Positions 42,735 to 52,000 of a stretch of DNA of 64,000 bases are shown piece by piece. Below the pieces are notes generated by a model, which did no database searches, was not told where the DNA came from, and worked only from the letters and a program-made list of their open reading frames with translations. The position numbers and the translations under genes were made by a program. Numbering within the stretch: position 1 is the first letter of the stretch; the number at the start of each line of letters is the position of its first letter. This DNA comes from Planctomycetia bacterium (GTDB taxonomy: Bacteria > Planctomycetota > GCA-002687715). The stretch spans positions 16,598 through 80,597 of the forward strand of contig SXUL01000037.1 of the NCBI GenBank assembly GCA_005790545.1, read 5' to 3'.

Positions 42735-44596
42735 CAGTTCAGCGTGACCACAACAGAGCTCTGAGTCGAACTCGCTGTCGTCTGCACCGCGAGCGTGAAA
42801 GTGTAAGTCCCCGCTGGCAGGCCTGTAGGAACAGTCCATTCGAGGCTCTGACATCCGTTGCCCGCATGAAGCACCGGGGTCATTTGCGGGAGCCACGGCA
42901 GAAGATCCAGATTCAGGAGGCCCAGATGCGGCGCCGTCATGCTGAGCCCCAGCCACTGCAACGAAGCGAGGCCTTGGCCAAGGCGCAAGGCCGCTTCAAG
43001 CTGGATGGCGGAACCGGCGGATGCCAATGTGCCAGCAGCCTGCACGGTGGCCAGATCGCCCGCCGCGGAGGAATTGAACGCAAGCACTTCCGCTGCAGCG
43101 GTCACCAGTCCGGCTGGATCACGCACCAGCGGTTGCACGCGATAGAAGGCGCCCGGCAGGAGCCCTCCGAGCACCTCGCGCTGGCAGGCCCGCGCTCCGC
43201 GTTGTCCCGCGAGAGTCTGATTCAACAGCGGGGCCTTTCCCCAAGTTCCTTCGAGGGTCACGGGATCAGCCGGTCGCCCGAGGGTGTCGACGCTGACTTG
43301 CAACGCGGTATTCGCCCCTCCTCCGGGAGCGAAAAGAACGCTGGGGACGGGTGGCGGGGTGGAGTCGAACACCACTGTCTTTCCTGGTGGCAACGGACAA
43401 TAGAGCGGATCGCCCACAAACAACGAACGCCAGAGCACCGTCGGATCACTCACGGCAGCCGCCTCGGCAAAGGTCCGCCCGTCCAGAAGTCCCTTGATGA
43501 AGAGCTCCGGGAAAGGATGGCCCGTGAGATAAGGCTCGGCGATCACACCCACCACAGCACTTGCGCCGCGCCGAAGCGCCATGCCTCCAAAACTCCCCGG
43601 AGCCAAGTCGCGTACTCCCGCGAGGGAATTGCTGTTCAAGTCGCAGGCGGCGCTGCCAGCCTTCCACCACCACGCATCGTGATAGGTCGCGTAGTTGTAC
43701 CAGCCGTAATAGAAGAGCGCGTCGAGAGCCGTCACCGCGCTGTTGCCGTTGCTGAACATCGCGCCCGGCTGTCCGATCTCGAGATCAGTGCTCGTGTTTT
43801 CCCACCACAAAGGAAACCCGGTCATCCACTGGGTGGCATACGCCATGTCGCTGTCCGCCTGCGCATAGGACGGCGCATGAAACTGCGGCCACGGAAGCGC
43901 TGCGGGATTCGCATACGTGGAGAAACGGGTGTCGACGTAGATACGGCCACCGTAAGCACCCGCCGCCGTGTGGAGGTATTGATCGCCGTAGCGCGCACCC
44001 TCGACGAGATCGAGCGCCTCCTCGGCCGTAGGGCCATCCAGCCGCGCCACGAGGTACATGTGCTGGCCGTTGAAGAAGAACTGATGCTGAAAATGGGCCC
44101 ACTCCGGAGCCATTCCCGGCTGGGCATCAAACATTGTGTTGGCTGACCAGTACGTGGCGAACGGCATGCTCACAGCACTGGTGAAAACACTCGGCGTCAT
44201 CATGGCTTGATCCACAGAGCGTGTGGATGCAGCGCCGGCATTCATGGCATATGGAACACCATGGCAGAAAAGCAAGGTCGTGATCTGAGTGACCCCAAGG
44301 GCCTGTACGCGCGACATCACAGGCACCTTCAGCTCATTGTAGAAGGCCGCATAGCTCCCGAAGGTGGTGCCGGATGTGCTCAGCGCGAGCGGCATGAGGT
44401 TGCTGTATGGCACGCCACGCAAGGACGCGTAGCGCAAAGCAACATCGATCGAGTCCGAGACGCCATTCCCGTTGCCGTCCGGCATGGACGCATTCGAGAT
44501 CACGAGAATGCGCGCCGGATCCAGCCACGCGGGTACTTGTCCTGCAATGCCGGCACAGAGGATTCCGACTGTGAGTCCCGCGCTGAGCCAGTGCAT
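42734..44596 (-). CDS. Exported TIGR03790-like protein
   Basis: A 620-residue protein with a signal peptide (GLTVGILCAGIAGQ). The conserved start ARILVISNASMPDGNGNGVSDS follows, then SLRGVPYSNLMPL and TLLFCHGVPYAMN. This order (values, residues, then a statement that the user can return to the same place) resembles the TIGR03790 family seen in planctomycetes and other environmental Gram-negatives. Its function is not known. A large middle region has many Tyr/Trp residues; the C-terminal 200 residues form two beta-sandwich-like domains (PPVPSVLFAPGGGANTALQ; TGLPAGTYTFTLAVQ). The ATG at 44596 is one base after the stop of the upstream gene. Confidence 0.65.
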   Translation of the reverse strand: MHWLSAGLTVGILCAGIAGQVPAWLDPARILVISNASMPDGNGNGVSDSIDVALRYASLRGVPYSNLMPLALSTSGTTFGSYAAFYNELKVPVMSRVQALGVTQITTLLFCHGVPYAMNAGAASTRSVDQAMMTPSVFTSAVSMPFATYWSANTMFDAQPGMAPEWAHFQHQFFFNGQHMYLVARLDGPTAEEALDLVEGARYGDQYLHTAAGAYGGRIYVDTRFSTYANPAALPWPQFHAPSYAQADSDMAYATQWMTGFPLWWENTSTDLEIGQPGAMFSNGNSAVTALDALFYYGWYNYATYHDAWWWKAGSAACDLNSNSLAGVRDLAPGSFGGMALRRGASAVVGVIAEPYLTGHPFPELFIKGLLDGRTFAEAAAVSDPTVLWRSLFVGDPLYCPLPPGKTVVFDSTPPPVPSVLFAPGGGANTALQVSVDTLGRPADPVTLEGTWGKAPLLNQTLAGQRGARACQREVLGGLLPGAFYRVQPLVRDPAGLVTAAAEVLAFNSSAAGDLATVQAAGTLASAGSAIQLEAALRLGQGLASLQWLGLSMTAPHLGLLNLDLLPWLPQMTPVLHAGNGCQSLEWTVPTGLPAGTYTFTLAVQTTASSTQSSVVVTLN

Positions 44597-44597
44597 C

Positions 44598-45830
44598 TCA
44601 GTCCTCGAGGAGCACGCCGGCGTTCTCGGGATCAAAGCTGCCATCGGGCGTCACGATGACCCAGTCGGCCATGCGCTCGAGGGAATGCCACGACTCTGAA
44701 CCCTGACTGAGGGCCGGTACATCCCGCGGGACACTCAGCAACTTCGCCAGCACTTCTCCGGGGCGCAGAGCCAGTGCCTCAAACCACATGTACTCCGAGC
44801 CGGTGCTTTCGCTGGCGCGCTCGTAAGCGAGCTTGATGTGAAACTGCCAGCCGCAGCCACGACGCAGCGCGAACAATTGGCCGAAAACTGAAAACCGATG
44901 TTGAGAGAGCGAACGTTGACGATCCGATTCTTCGCGAGTCTTGAAGAGAACGACATCCTCAGCCATGCGCGCAATCGCATCCCTCGGACTGCCTGAGCCA
45001 TCCTCCGCGAGCAGAATCCACGCTTTCAAATCGTGATCACCGCGACCATCGCGGCCGCCGGCAATGTCTGCGGGAAAGCGAGTCAGAGCTTCCTCAGCGT
45101 CCATGATCCGGATACGGATGGATTCCCCGAGTTCCATGACGCCGTCGGAGTCGGGTTCCACGTTCCCGAGCAGGGCATCCACGACCGCATCAATGAGCTC
45201 ACATGCTTCGCGATGGTCATCGCCCGGCACGGCGAGGAGCTCGATTTCGGGGATGCCGGCTCGCGCAAGCCCGTGCGTGTGCAACCACGACCCGCCGCGC
45301 CCCGGCACATTGTGAATGGCGTAGAGCGCGCTGTTCCTGGGCGGCACCACCGAACTGGCCAATTCGCGCACGCTTCGCCCCGAGAGGACGCACAGTGCTC
45401 CGTCGTCATAAACCGCGGGCAACCCGGGTACGGATGCGGCAGCGAGCACACGCATCAGGTCGTGCAGGGTGTGTGCGGGGCGCTTCGGGTCGAGCTGTGA
45501 ACGGACCCCGATCAACCAACTGGACTTCGCAGCTTCGCGCCGTTCCTCCTCGTCGTCGATCCAACTCTTCACGAGTTCGTCAGGAAGTTCGCCGCGCTCC
45601 TCAGCCCAGATCATCACCGGCTCATCGATGCCTCGAATTTCGATCACACGTCCCCATGGAGAATCATCCGTGGGGTCGAGTTCCTGAAGCTCTTTCACCG
45701 CGCCGAAGGTGCTCTCGATGGCGAGTCGGATCTCCTCCTCGTTCGGGCACTCACGCTCGGGCCAGAACCCGAAGAGCACACAGGGTTCCTGTGTTGCTTG
45801 CTCCTCTTCCTGGCGTGGTGCGTCTGACAT
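44598..45830 (-). CDS. Cytosolic acidic protein of unknown function
   Basis: A 410-residue acidic protein with no signal peptide or membrane helix. The N-terminal part is rich in Glu and Trp (FGFWPERECPNEEEIRLAIE, PVMIWAEERGELPDE). The middle has SALYAIHNVPGRGGSWLHTHGLA and IPEIELLAVPGDDHREACEL. The C-terminus carries EYMWFEALALRPGEVLAKLL. The middle and end resemble DUF4026/DUF2314-type proteins, but this is a weak impression. The GTG at 45833 would add one Met; the ATG at 45830 overlaps the mltA stop as TGATG. It is linked to mltA and the TIGR03790-like gene in one transcript. Confidence 0.6.
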   Translation of the reverse strand: MSDAPRQEEEQATQEPCVLFGFWPERECPNEEEIRLAIESTFGAVKELQELDPTDDSPWGRVIEIRGIDEPVMIWAEERGELPDELVKSWIDDEEERREAAKSSWLIGVRSQLDPKRPAHTLHDLMRVLAAASVPGLPAVYDDGALCVLSGRSVRELASSVVPPRNSALYAIHNVPGRGGSWLHTHGLARAGIPEIELLAVPGDDHREACELIDAVVDALLGNVEPDSDGVMELGESIRIRIMDAEEALTRFPADIAGGRDGRGDHDLKAWILLAEDGSGSPRDAIARMAEDVVLFKTREESDRQRSLSQHRFSVFGQLFALRRGCGWQFHIKLAYERASESTGSEYMWFEALALRPGEVLAKLLSVPRDVPALSQGSESWHSLERMADWVIVTPDGSFDPENAGVLLED

Positions 45831-47068
45831 CACTCAGTCTCTGGCTTCGAAGGCACACTACCCAGAACGTCCTTCGCGAAGAAATAGAACAACGCCCCTT
45901 CTTCCTGGGTGAAGCCCGCGAGACGCTCGGCTTCCGGGCCGGTGCCGATGAAGATGTCCGCCCGTCCGGCAGCCCGGATCGCGCCACCGCGGTCCTGATC
46001 GAAGAGCAGACAGGTGGCAGCTTCCATGCGCACCTCCGCGTCGCTCGCAGCGACTGGCAGCCGAGTTACGGCGAGGCACGGCCCCGCGCGCGGGAAGACA
46101 TCCTTGTCCGTCGCGACACTGTGCCAAGGTGTCACACGAGCGCCGAGGCAACCCCATGGACCTGGCTCACACTCCAGGAAAAAGACGTAGCTCGGGTTCT
46201 GCCACAGCACGGGTTGCACGTCCGCCGGATTTTCGGCGAAGTGCCGTTTCATGCGTGCCAGCGAGAGCTCCTTCTTGGTGAGCTTGCCAGCTTCGATCAT
46301 GGCCTGACCGGCGCTGACGTAGGGATGCTGGGTCTTGCCCGCGTATCCGAGGCACAACTGCCTTCCGCCCGGCAGGTTCACGCGCACCGAACCCTGCACA
46401 TGAGCGATGAAAGCCTCGAACGGGTCCGAGAGCCACACGATTTCGAGTCCCTTCAGCAAGCCACCCTCTTCGATGCCGCGCCGCTCTGGCCACGGCACGA
46501 GCGATCCATCCCCGAGTCGGCGGCCGAGGCAGACACCGTCTTCATCTTTCTCGAGTTCTGGCGGAAGCGCGTAGAGCGGATGTTGAAACTTCCCCTCCGG
46601 CTGCAAGCGACCTTCGAAGATCGGTTCGCAGTACGCCGTGAAGAGCATGCGTCCTGTGCGTGCCGCGCCGACCGACTTGTAGATATCGAAGGAGTGCAGG
46701 CACCAACCCTGGAACTCCTCCTCGCTGTTGCTCTTCAACAGGATCCCTCGCAGCATCTCGAGTGTGCGCAGCATGCGCTCATGCGAGATCACCGCGTCGT
46801 TGGTGCGGTAAGGAAACCACTTGTGCGACGAAGGCTTCCCGAGATAGATCACACTCTGGTCGAGCGCAGCGAGGATGCCTTCGCGCTCCCGGTAAGCCGC
46901 ACGGAAATCGGGATTGCCTGCCGGATCGGTGACGCGCTCGAGATAGGGCCAAGCGCTCTCAGCACTGAAATCGAGTTCCGCCACGGGCGCGGGCTCAGAC
47001 GCGCAGGCCGACAGGAATACCGTCATCGCCAGCGCCGCAAGGCTGCGCCGAGTTGCACTGCTGGACAT
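45830..47068 (-). CDS. mltA: MltA-type lytic transglycosylase lipoprotein
   Basis: Cleaves peptidoglycan glycans with formation of 1,6-anhydromuramic acid. A 412-residue lipoprotein: leader LAALAMTVFLSAC with the lipobox Cys near residue 22. MltA core blocks are LFTAYCEPIFEGR, the helix EIVWLSDPFEAFIAHVQGS, and RVNLPGGRQLCLGYAGKTQHPY. The 3D-type catalytic region TCLLFDQDRGGAIRAAGRADIFIGTG carries the expected Asp residues. The ATG at 47068 has GGGGGAGA upstream; the frame is open to 47146. It is divergent from the methyltransferase/MTHFR gene. Confidence 0.88.
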   Translation of the reverse strand: MSSSATRRSLAALAMTVFLSACASEPAPVAELDFSAESAWPYLERVTDPAGNPDFRAAYREREGILAALDQSVIYLGKPSSHKWFPYRTNDAVISHERMLRTLEMLRGILLKSNSEEEFQGWCLHSFDIYKSVGAARTGRMLFTAYCEPIFEGRLQPEGKFQHPLYALPPELEKDEDGVCLGRRLGDGSLVPWPERRGIEEGGLLKGLEIVWLSDPFEAFIAHVQGSVRVNLPGGRQLCLGYAGKTQHPYVSAGQAMIEAGKLTKKELSLARMKRHFAENPADVQPVLWQNPSYVFFLECEPGPWGCLGARVTPWHSVATDKDVFPRAGPCLAVTRLPVAASDAEVRMEAATCLLFDQDRGGAIRAAGRADIFIGTGPEAERLAGFTQEEGALFYFFAKDVLGSVPSKPETE

Positions 47069-47081
47069 GCTGGATCTCCCC

Positions 47082-47101
47082 CATCCGCGCTCGCGCGGAT
47101 G
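47082..47101. repeat. Perfect 8-bp inverted repeat upstream of mltA
   Basis: CATCCGCG-CTCG-CGCGGATG lies in the 107-base gap between mltA and the divergent MTHFR fusion gene, just upstream of the mltA ribosome-binding site. It can form a stable leader hairpin or serve as an operator. A TATCCT at 47158-47163 could be the -10 box of the plus-strand gene. Confidence 0.4.
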
Positions 47102-47175
47102 TTCGCGGCGGCATGCTACCACCGATCTTCCCCGTGCTCCGGGCATGCGGGGCGGGCTATCCTCTTCAGCACCCC

Positions 47176-49113
47176 ATGACGCGCCCCACTGATCTCCTCG
47201 AGTACTTGAAGTCCCGCCCCATCGTGTTCGACGGCGCCATGGGTACCGGTCTCTATGAACGCGGGTACTTCATCAACCGCCCCTTTGATGAAGCGAATCT
47301 CGTGCGCTCGGAAACCGTGGCCGAGATCCATGCCTCCCACAGGAAAGCCGGTGCGCAGATTCTCGAAACGAACACTTTCTCGGCCAACCGCATTCTCCTC
47401 GGACGCTACGGGCTGCCCGATCGGGTGCGCGAGATCAATCTCGCGGGAGTCGCGCTGGCGCGTGGAGCCGCACGTGAGGAAGCGCTCGTGGGCGGCGCTC
47501 TCGGTCCCACCGGCGAAGGGCTCGGTGTCCTGCCCGAGGACAGACTCGCGGAACTGCGCTCCGTGTTCGAGGAGCAGATCTCGGCCTTGGTGGATGCAGG
47601 CGTCGATCTCCTGGTCCTTGAGACATTTCATCACATGGGTGAGATGCTCGCGGCCCTTGCCGTTGCGCGCACTCACTTCAAAGGTCCCATCGTCGCGCAA
47701 ATGAGTTTCGAGGAGGACGGACTCCTCCGTGATGGCACCTCACCTGAGCGCGTCGCCGAGACCCTCGCGCGTGCGGGCGCGGACATCGTCGGAGTCAATT
47801 GCTGCGATGGTCCGGCGGTTGTTCATGATGTAGCGACGGCCATGCTGAAGGCTGGCGTACCCGTCAGCGCGCAACCCAACGCCGGACGCCCGCGGCGCCT
47901 TGATCAACGCACGCTCTACATGGCGACGCCGGAGTACTTCGGCGTGTATGCACGCAGGCTGTACAAGGCCGGCATTCGTCTCGTGGGTGGTTGCTGCGGA
48001 ACGCGCGCAGAACATGTAGCCGCCATCGCCGCCGCGGCGCGCATGATCGGCGCCAGCGGTGCGGACGAGCGCCCAGGCCCGGGCGCCGCACTCGAACGAA
48101 CCACGGTCGCGGCTGAAGCTCCGCGCACGCTTCCGGAAATCCCCATGCGGGACCGCTCGCACTTCGCCGCCAAGGTGGAAGACGTTTTCGCGCGTCGCCT
48201 CCAAGGCGGCACAGCCACATCCGCTCCTCGCGGACGCGAGGATTTCGTGGTGAGTGTCGAGATCAATCCACCTGCGGGTCTTGATCCCGCCAAGGCCGTG
48301 GCGGCCGCGCGCCAACTCGTGGCTGCAGGCGTCGACGTCATCAATGTGCCCGACGGCCCACGTGCCGCCGTCCGCATGGGCAACGTCGCCTTCTCGCACA
48401 TCCTGCAGCGCGATATCGGTTGCGAAGTCATCCTGCATGTCTGTTGCCGCGACCGGAATCTCGTGGGACTGCAGTCGGACATCCTCGGTGCGCATGTTCT
48501 GGGCTTGCGCAATCTTGTCGTGATCACGGGCGACCCGCCCAAACTTGGCGACTACCCGAAGGCGACCGCCGTGTTTGATCTGGACTCCATCGAGCTTCTG
48601 AAGCTCGTGAACGGCCTGAATCAGGGCGTCGATCCTGCGGGTCGCATGGTGGGCCAGCAGACGGGCTTCTTCCTGGGAGCCGGAGTCGAACCGGCCGCAG
48701 CCGACTACGACCGCGAATTGAAGCGCCTCGAGCGCAAGGTCGCGGCTGGTGCACGCATCATCATGACCCAGCCGGTCTACGACCGCAGCACGGTGGCCCG
48801 CTTCCTCGCTGACACACGCTCCTTGAAGGTGCCCATCCTCCTCGGGCTCTGTCCTCTCGTTTCCGCGCGCAATGCAGACTTCTTGCACAACGAAGTGCCC
48901 GGCATGAGCGTGCCCGAGCACATCCGTGAGCGCATGCAGAAAGCAGGCACCGGCGCTCCCGCCCAGCAGGAAGGCATCCGCATCGCACGCGAGATGCTGG
49001 ATGAGTTCTCCTCCGCCATCACAGGTTGCTACATCATGCCGCAGCTCGGGCGCACCACATCCGCCCTCGGGGTGCTGGAGGGACTCGACTATGGCGAGTC
49101 CAGCCCGGGATGA
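47176..49113 (+). CDS. Bifunctional homocysteine S-methyltransferase / 5,10-methylenetetrahydrofolate reductase
   Basis: A 645-residue fusion. The N-terminal half (about 1-300) is a Pfam S-methyl_trans barrel with FDGAMGT near the start and zinc ligands in VNCCDG and VGGCCGT. The C-terminal half (about 345-640) is a MetF-type reductase: EINPPAGLDPAKAV, then NVPDGPRAAVRMGN, VVITGDPPKLGDYP and IIMTQPVYD. The arrangement matches the YitJ-type fusion of Bacillus. It would reduce methylene-THF and use methyl groups for methionine. Ala/Arg-rich linker residues join the halves (about 305-340). The ATG at 47176 is chosen by domain start. The stop overlaps udk. Confidence 0.93.
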   Translation: MTRPTDLLEYLKSRPIVFDGAMGTGLYERGYFINRPFDEANLVRSETVAEIHASHRKAGAQILETNTFSANRILLGRYGLPDRVREINLAGVALARGAAREEALVGGALGPTGEGLGVLPEDRLAELRSVFEEQISALVDAGVDLLVLETFHHMGEMLAALAVARTHFKGPIVAQMSFEEDGLLRDGTSPERVAETLARAGADIVGVNCCDGPAVVHDVATAMLKAGVPVSAQPNAGRPRRLDQRTLYMATPEYFGVYARRLYKAGIRLVGGCCGTRAEHVAAIAAAARMIGASGADERPGPGAALERTTVAAEAPRTLPEIPMRDRSHFAAKVEDVFARRLQGGTATSAPRGREDFVVSVEINPPAGLDPAKAVAAARQLVAAGVDVINVPDGPRAAVRMGNVAFSHILQRDIGCEVILHVCCRDRNLVGLQSDILGAHVLGLRNLVVITGDPPKLGDYPKATAVFDLDSIELLKLVNGLNQGVDPAGRMVGQQTGFFLGAGVEPAAADYDRELKRLERKVAAGARIIMTQPVYDRSTVARFLADTRSLKVPILLGLCPLVSARNADFLHNEVPGMSVPEHIRERMQKAGTGAPAQQEGIRIAREMLDEFSSAITGCYIMPQLGRTTSALGVLEGLDYGESSPG

Positions 49114-49748
49114 AGCGGCCCATCTTCATCGGAATCGCTGGCGGCAGCGCGTCTGGAAAGACGAGCCTCGCGCGTTCACTCGCCCGCGCACTGCCGCGCC
49201 AGGGCCATGTCCTGGTGGAGCAGGACGCGTACTACCTCCCGCTCTCGCATCTCACTGTTGAAGAACGCGCGCAGGTGAATTTCGACCATCCTGAAGCGTT
49301 TGACTGGCCACTCCTTCGGCATCAGATCGCAGAGCTCCTCGCGGGGCGAGCAGTGCAAGCGCCTGTCTACGACTACACGATTCATGATCGTTCGCCTTCT
49401 CCGCTCCACCTCGAACCCGCACCTCTCATCCTGCTGGAGGGCATTCTCGCATTCCATGACCCCGAACTGCGCGGGCTCATGGACATCAAGGTCTTCGTGG
49501 ACACACCCAGCGACTTGCGCCTGCTGCGCCGCGTCCAGCGCGACACTCTGGAGCGAGCGCGCGAGCTGGGCTCGGTATTGCATCAGTACGAAGACATCGT
49601 CCGCCCCATGCACGAGCAGTTTTGCGAACCCACGCGACAGCACTCCGACGTGATCGTGCCCCGGGGCGCCCACAATCGTGTCGCCCTTGAGATGTTGCAC
49701 GCGCGCCTCATGTCGATCCTTGCCTCGCACATGACGGAGGGTGCGTGA
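49110..49748 (+). CDS. udk: Uridine kinase
   Basis: Phosphorylates uridine (and cytidine) in pyrimidine salvage. A 212-residue P-loop kinase: GIAGGSASGKTSLA (8-21), the nucleoside-binding QDAYY and NFDHPEAFDW, APVYDYTIHDR, then the Walker B-like ILLEGILAFHDPELR and the lid CEPTRQHSD. Length is normal. The ATG overlaps the preceding TGA (ATGA) and the stop overlaps the next GTG, so it is translationally coupled to both neighbours. Confidence 0.94.
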   Translation: MKRPIFIGIAGGSASGKTSLARSLARALPRQGHVLVEQDAYYLPLSHLTVEERAQVNFDHPEAFDWPLLRHQIAELLAGRAVQAPVYDYTIHDRSPSPLHLEPAPLILLEGILAFHDPELRGLMDIKVFVDTPSDLRLLRRVQRDTLERARELGSVLHQYEDIVRPMHEQFCEPTRQHSDVIVPRGAHNRVALEMLHARLMSILASHMTEGA

Positions 49749-51121
49749 AACCGCTGATCATTCTCGACGTGGTGGGACTGACTCCGGCCATGATCGGGAA
49801 GGACACACCCGCGCTGGCGGCACTGGCGGCGCGCGGCACGCTGGCTCCACTTGAAACGGCCTTTCCCGCCCTCACGCTCACAGGCCAGGCCACGCTCTCC
49901 ACGGGCCTTCCACCCGCCCGGCATGGAATCGTGGGCAACGGCTGGTACGACCGTCGCCAGGCTGAGGTGCAGTTCTGGAAACAACCCCACGGCCTCGTCG
50001 AGGCGCCGACCTTGCCGGAGCGTCTGCGCGCGTCCCACCCGGGGCTGCGTGTCGCGCACCTGTTCTGGTGGTTCGCGATGTACGCGCCGGTGGACATCAG
50101 TGTCACACCGCGACCGATGTATCCGGCGGATGGCCGGAAGCTCCCTGACATCCACACGCATCCGCCCGCGTTGCGCTCCTCCTTGCAGCAGGCCCTCGGA
50201 CAGTTCCCGCTGTTCAAGTTCTGGGGCCCGTTGGCCGACCTCACCAGTTCGCGTTGGATCGCCGACGCGGCGGAGAAGATCCTCCGCGAAGAGCGACCGG
50301 ACCTCACACTCGTCTATCTCCCGCACCTCGATTACGACTTCCAGCGCTGGGGCCCACAGGACGCACGTTCGCTCATGGCGTTGCGCGACGTGGATCGTCT
50401 CGTCGGATACTTGGTGGAGAGTGCCCACGCAGCCGGAGCGCGCACCTTGATCGTGAGCGAGTACGGCATCAACGCGGTCAAGGGTGCCTTGCATCCGAAC
50501 CGGATGCTGCGCGAAGCGGGGCTGCTCACGCTGAGAGACGAGCTCGGAACCGAGCGTCTCGACTGCGGCGCTTCGAGAGCCTTCGCTGTTTCCGATCACC
50601 AGATTGCGCACGTCTACGTGCAGAAGCCCTCTGATGTCGCGGCAGTCGCCGCGCTTTTTCGTGCGCAAGAGGGGATCGAGCAGGTCTTGTTCGGCAACGC
50701 GTTGGTGGACGCAGGGCTCGCGCATGCACGCAGCGGAGACATCCTCTTGGTTGCCCGACGCGAGCGCTGGTTCACCTACTACTGGTGGCTGGATGACAGC
50801 CGCGCTCCGGACTACGCGCGCACGGTCGATATCCACAGGAAGCCCGGCTACGACCCCTGCGAACTCCTCTTTGATCCGGCCCTGAGTGCGCCACGCTTCA
50901 AAGCCATGCGTCGGGTGCTTGCGCGCAAGCTCGGGTTCAGAAACCTGCTCGATGTCATCGGTTTGGATGCATCCATCGTCCGAGGCTCCCACGGGAGAAG
51001 ACCCGATCGCCCCGAAGACGGCGCCGTGATCATCGCGGAAGGGCTTTCGTCACTCCCCCTGCAAGAGGGTGTCGTCCCCGCCTCCGCCTTTGCTGAAGTG
51101 GTGCGCGAACTCCTGGGCTGA
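49745..51121 (+). CDS. Alkaline-phosphatase-superfamily phosphodiesterase-like protein
   Basis: A 458-residue protein of the nucleotide pyrophosphatase/phosphodiesterase type. The N-terminal metal Asp is in LIILDVVGL, the nucleophile Thr lies in FPALTLTGQATLSTG (about 40-54), and later metal ligands are in TLVYLPHLDYDFQRWG and FAVSDHQIAH. It would hydrolyse phosphodiesters or phosphate esters of nucleotides or lipids; the substrate is unknown. No signal peptide is visible, so it appears cytoplasmic. The GTG start overlaps the udk stop. The last 72 bases overlap convergent truB. Confidence 0.8.
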   Translation: MKPLIILDVVGLTPAMIGKDTPALAALAARGTLAPLETAFPALTLTGQATLSTGLPPARHGIVGNGWYDRRQAEVQFWKQPHGLVEAPTLPERLRASHPGLRVAHLFWWFAMYAPVDISVTPRPMYPADGRKLPDIHTHPPALRSSLQQALGQFPLFKFWGPLADLTSSRWIADAAEKILREERPDLTLVYLPHLDYDFQRWGPQDARSLMALRDVDRLVGYLVESAHAAGARTLIVSEYGINAVKGALHPNRMLREAGLLTLRDELGTERLDCGASRAFAVSDHQIAHVYVQKPSDVAAVAALFRAQEGIEQVLFGNALVDAGLAHARSGDILLVARRERWFTYYWWLDDSRAPDYARTVDIHRKPGYDPCELLFDPALSAPRFKAMRRVLARKLGFRNLLDVIGLDASIVRGSHGRRPDRPEDGAVIIAEGLSSLPLQEGVVPASAFAEVVRELLG

Positions 51122-52000
51122 CGCAGGACAGCGCGCGATGGGCAGCAGCGTGCCACCAGAGCGCACGCCTCCCTCAACCGTGAGCAGGCGGCAAAAGGGC
51201 GCCCCGGCGTGCCATGCGAAACGGGGACCCTCCCCCGCCGGGACAACGAGCTCAAGGACCGCTCCTTGGTGCAAGCGGAGAGCCTCCGCGGCCTCCACAT
51301 CGACGCGCACGCAATCGCCTAGTGCCAGCCCGATGGGTCTCACATCGGCGGCACTGATGGCCTCGGCAGGCAAGGCGTCCTCGACACGGAGCACACCACA
51401 TTGAGTGCGTCGCAAACTCTTCACCCAGGCTCCGCATCCGAGAGCGCGCCCGAGATCCCGTGCGAGGCTGCGTACATAGGTCCCCGAACTGCATTCGATG
51501 GAAATGTCCACCGCATCCGGCTCGGAAGAGGCACGTGCTTCCAGAGAGTGCATCGTGATGGATCGCGGCCGAAGAGCCAAGGGCTTCCCGGCGCGTGCGG
51601 ATTGCCACGCCCGCCGTCCTTGAACACGGAGCGCACTCATGGCCGGCGGTTCTTGCAACTGAGGTCCGATGAAACGTGGCAGCAGTGCGTGCACCGCGGT
51701 CAAGAGATCGGGCGGCACAGGACCACCATCCGTGAACGGGCCTTCTCCGTCATCGGTGGCCGAGGTCTGACCGAACTTGATGCCAGCTTCGTAGCGCTTC
51801 CTCCCCTGCATGAAATGTTGCTGGAGTCGCACCGCGCGCCCCAGCAAGACAATCAGGAGCCCGCTCGCGAGCGGATCGAGCGTGCCGGCGTGACCAAGGC
51901 CACGAACACCAAGTCGGCGCTGGAGCGCGTCCAGTACTTCGCGGCAGTTGGGACCTGCGGGCTTGTCAATGAGTACGAACCCGTCGAGCGCCGGTTTCAA
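51050..52000 (-). CDS. truB: tRNA pseudouridine(55) synthase TruB
   Basis: Makes pseudouridine 55 in the T-loop of tRNAs. Catalytic Asp42 sits in GHAGTLDPLASGLL. GFVLIDKPAG at the start, the RYEAGIKFGQTSATDDGEG block, and SSGTYVRSLARDLG confirm the family. The C-terminal ~100 residues (from about 215) resemble a PUA domain but are less conserved. Length is 316. The start codon is TTG, overlapping the stop of the aminotransferase gene (TTGA). Its end overlaps the plus-strand phosphodiesterase gene by 72 bases, an unusually long convergent overlap here. Confidence 0.93.
   Translation of the reverse strand: MKPALDGFVLIDKPAGPNCREVLDALQRRLGVRGLGHAGTLDPLASGLLIVLLGRAVRLQQHFMQGRKRYEAGIKFGQTSATDDGEGPFTDGGPVPPDLLTAVHALLPRFIGPQLQEPPAMSALRVQGRRAWQSARAGKPLALRPRSITMHSLEARASSEPDAVDISIECSSGTYVRSLARDLGRALGCGAWVKSLRRTQCGVLRVEDALPAEAISAADVRPIGLALGDCVRVDVEAAEALRLHQGAVLELVVPAGEGPRFAWHAGAPFCRLLTVEGGVRSGGTLLPIARCPASAQEFAHHFSKGGGGDDTLLQGE

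Noticed and set aside
42728..44146. A 472-codon plus-strand frame opposite the TIGR03790-like gene.
   Set aside because: Arg/His-rich shadow without domain, promoter or ribosome-binding site.
45203..47179. A 658-codon open frame on the plus strand opposite the acidic protein gene and mltA.
   Set aside because: It runs antisense across two well-supported genes, is Arg/His/Pro-rich with low hydrophobic order, and shows no motif. Such frames arise from GC-rich third positions on the other strand.
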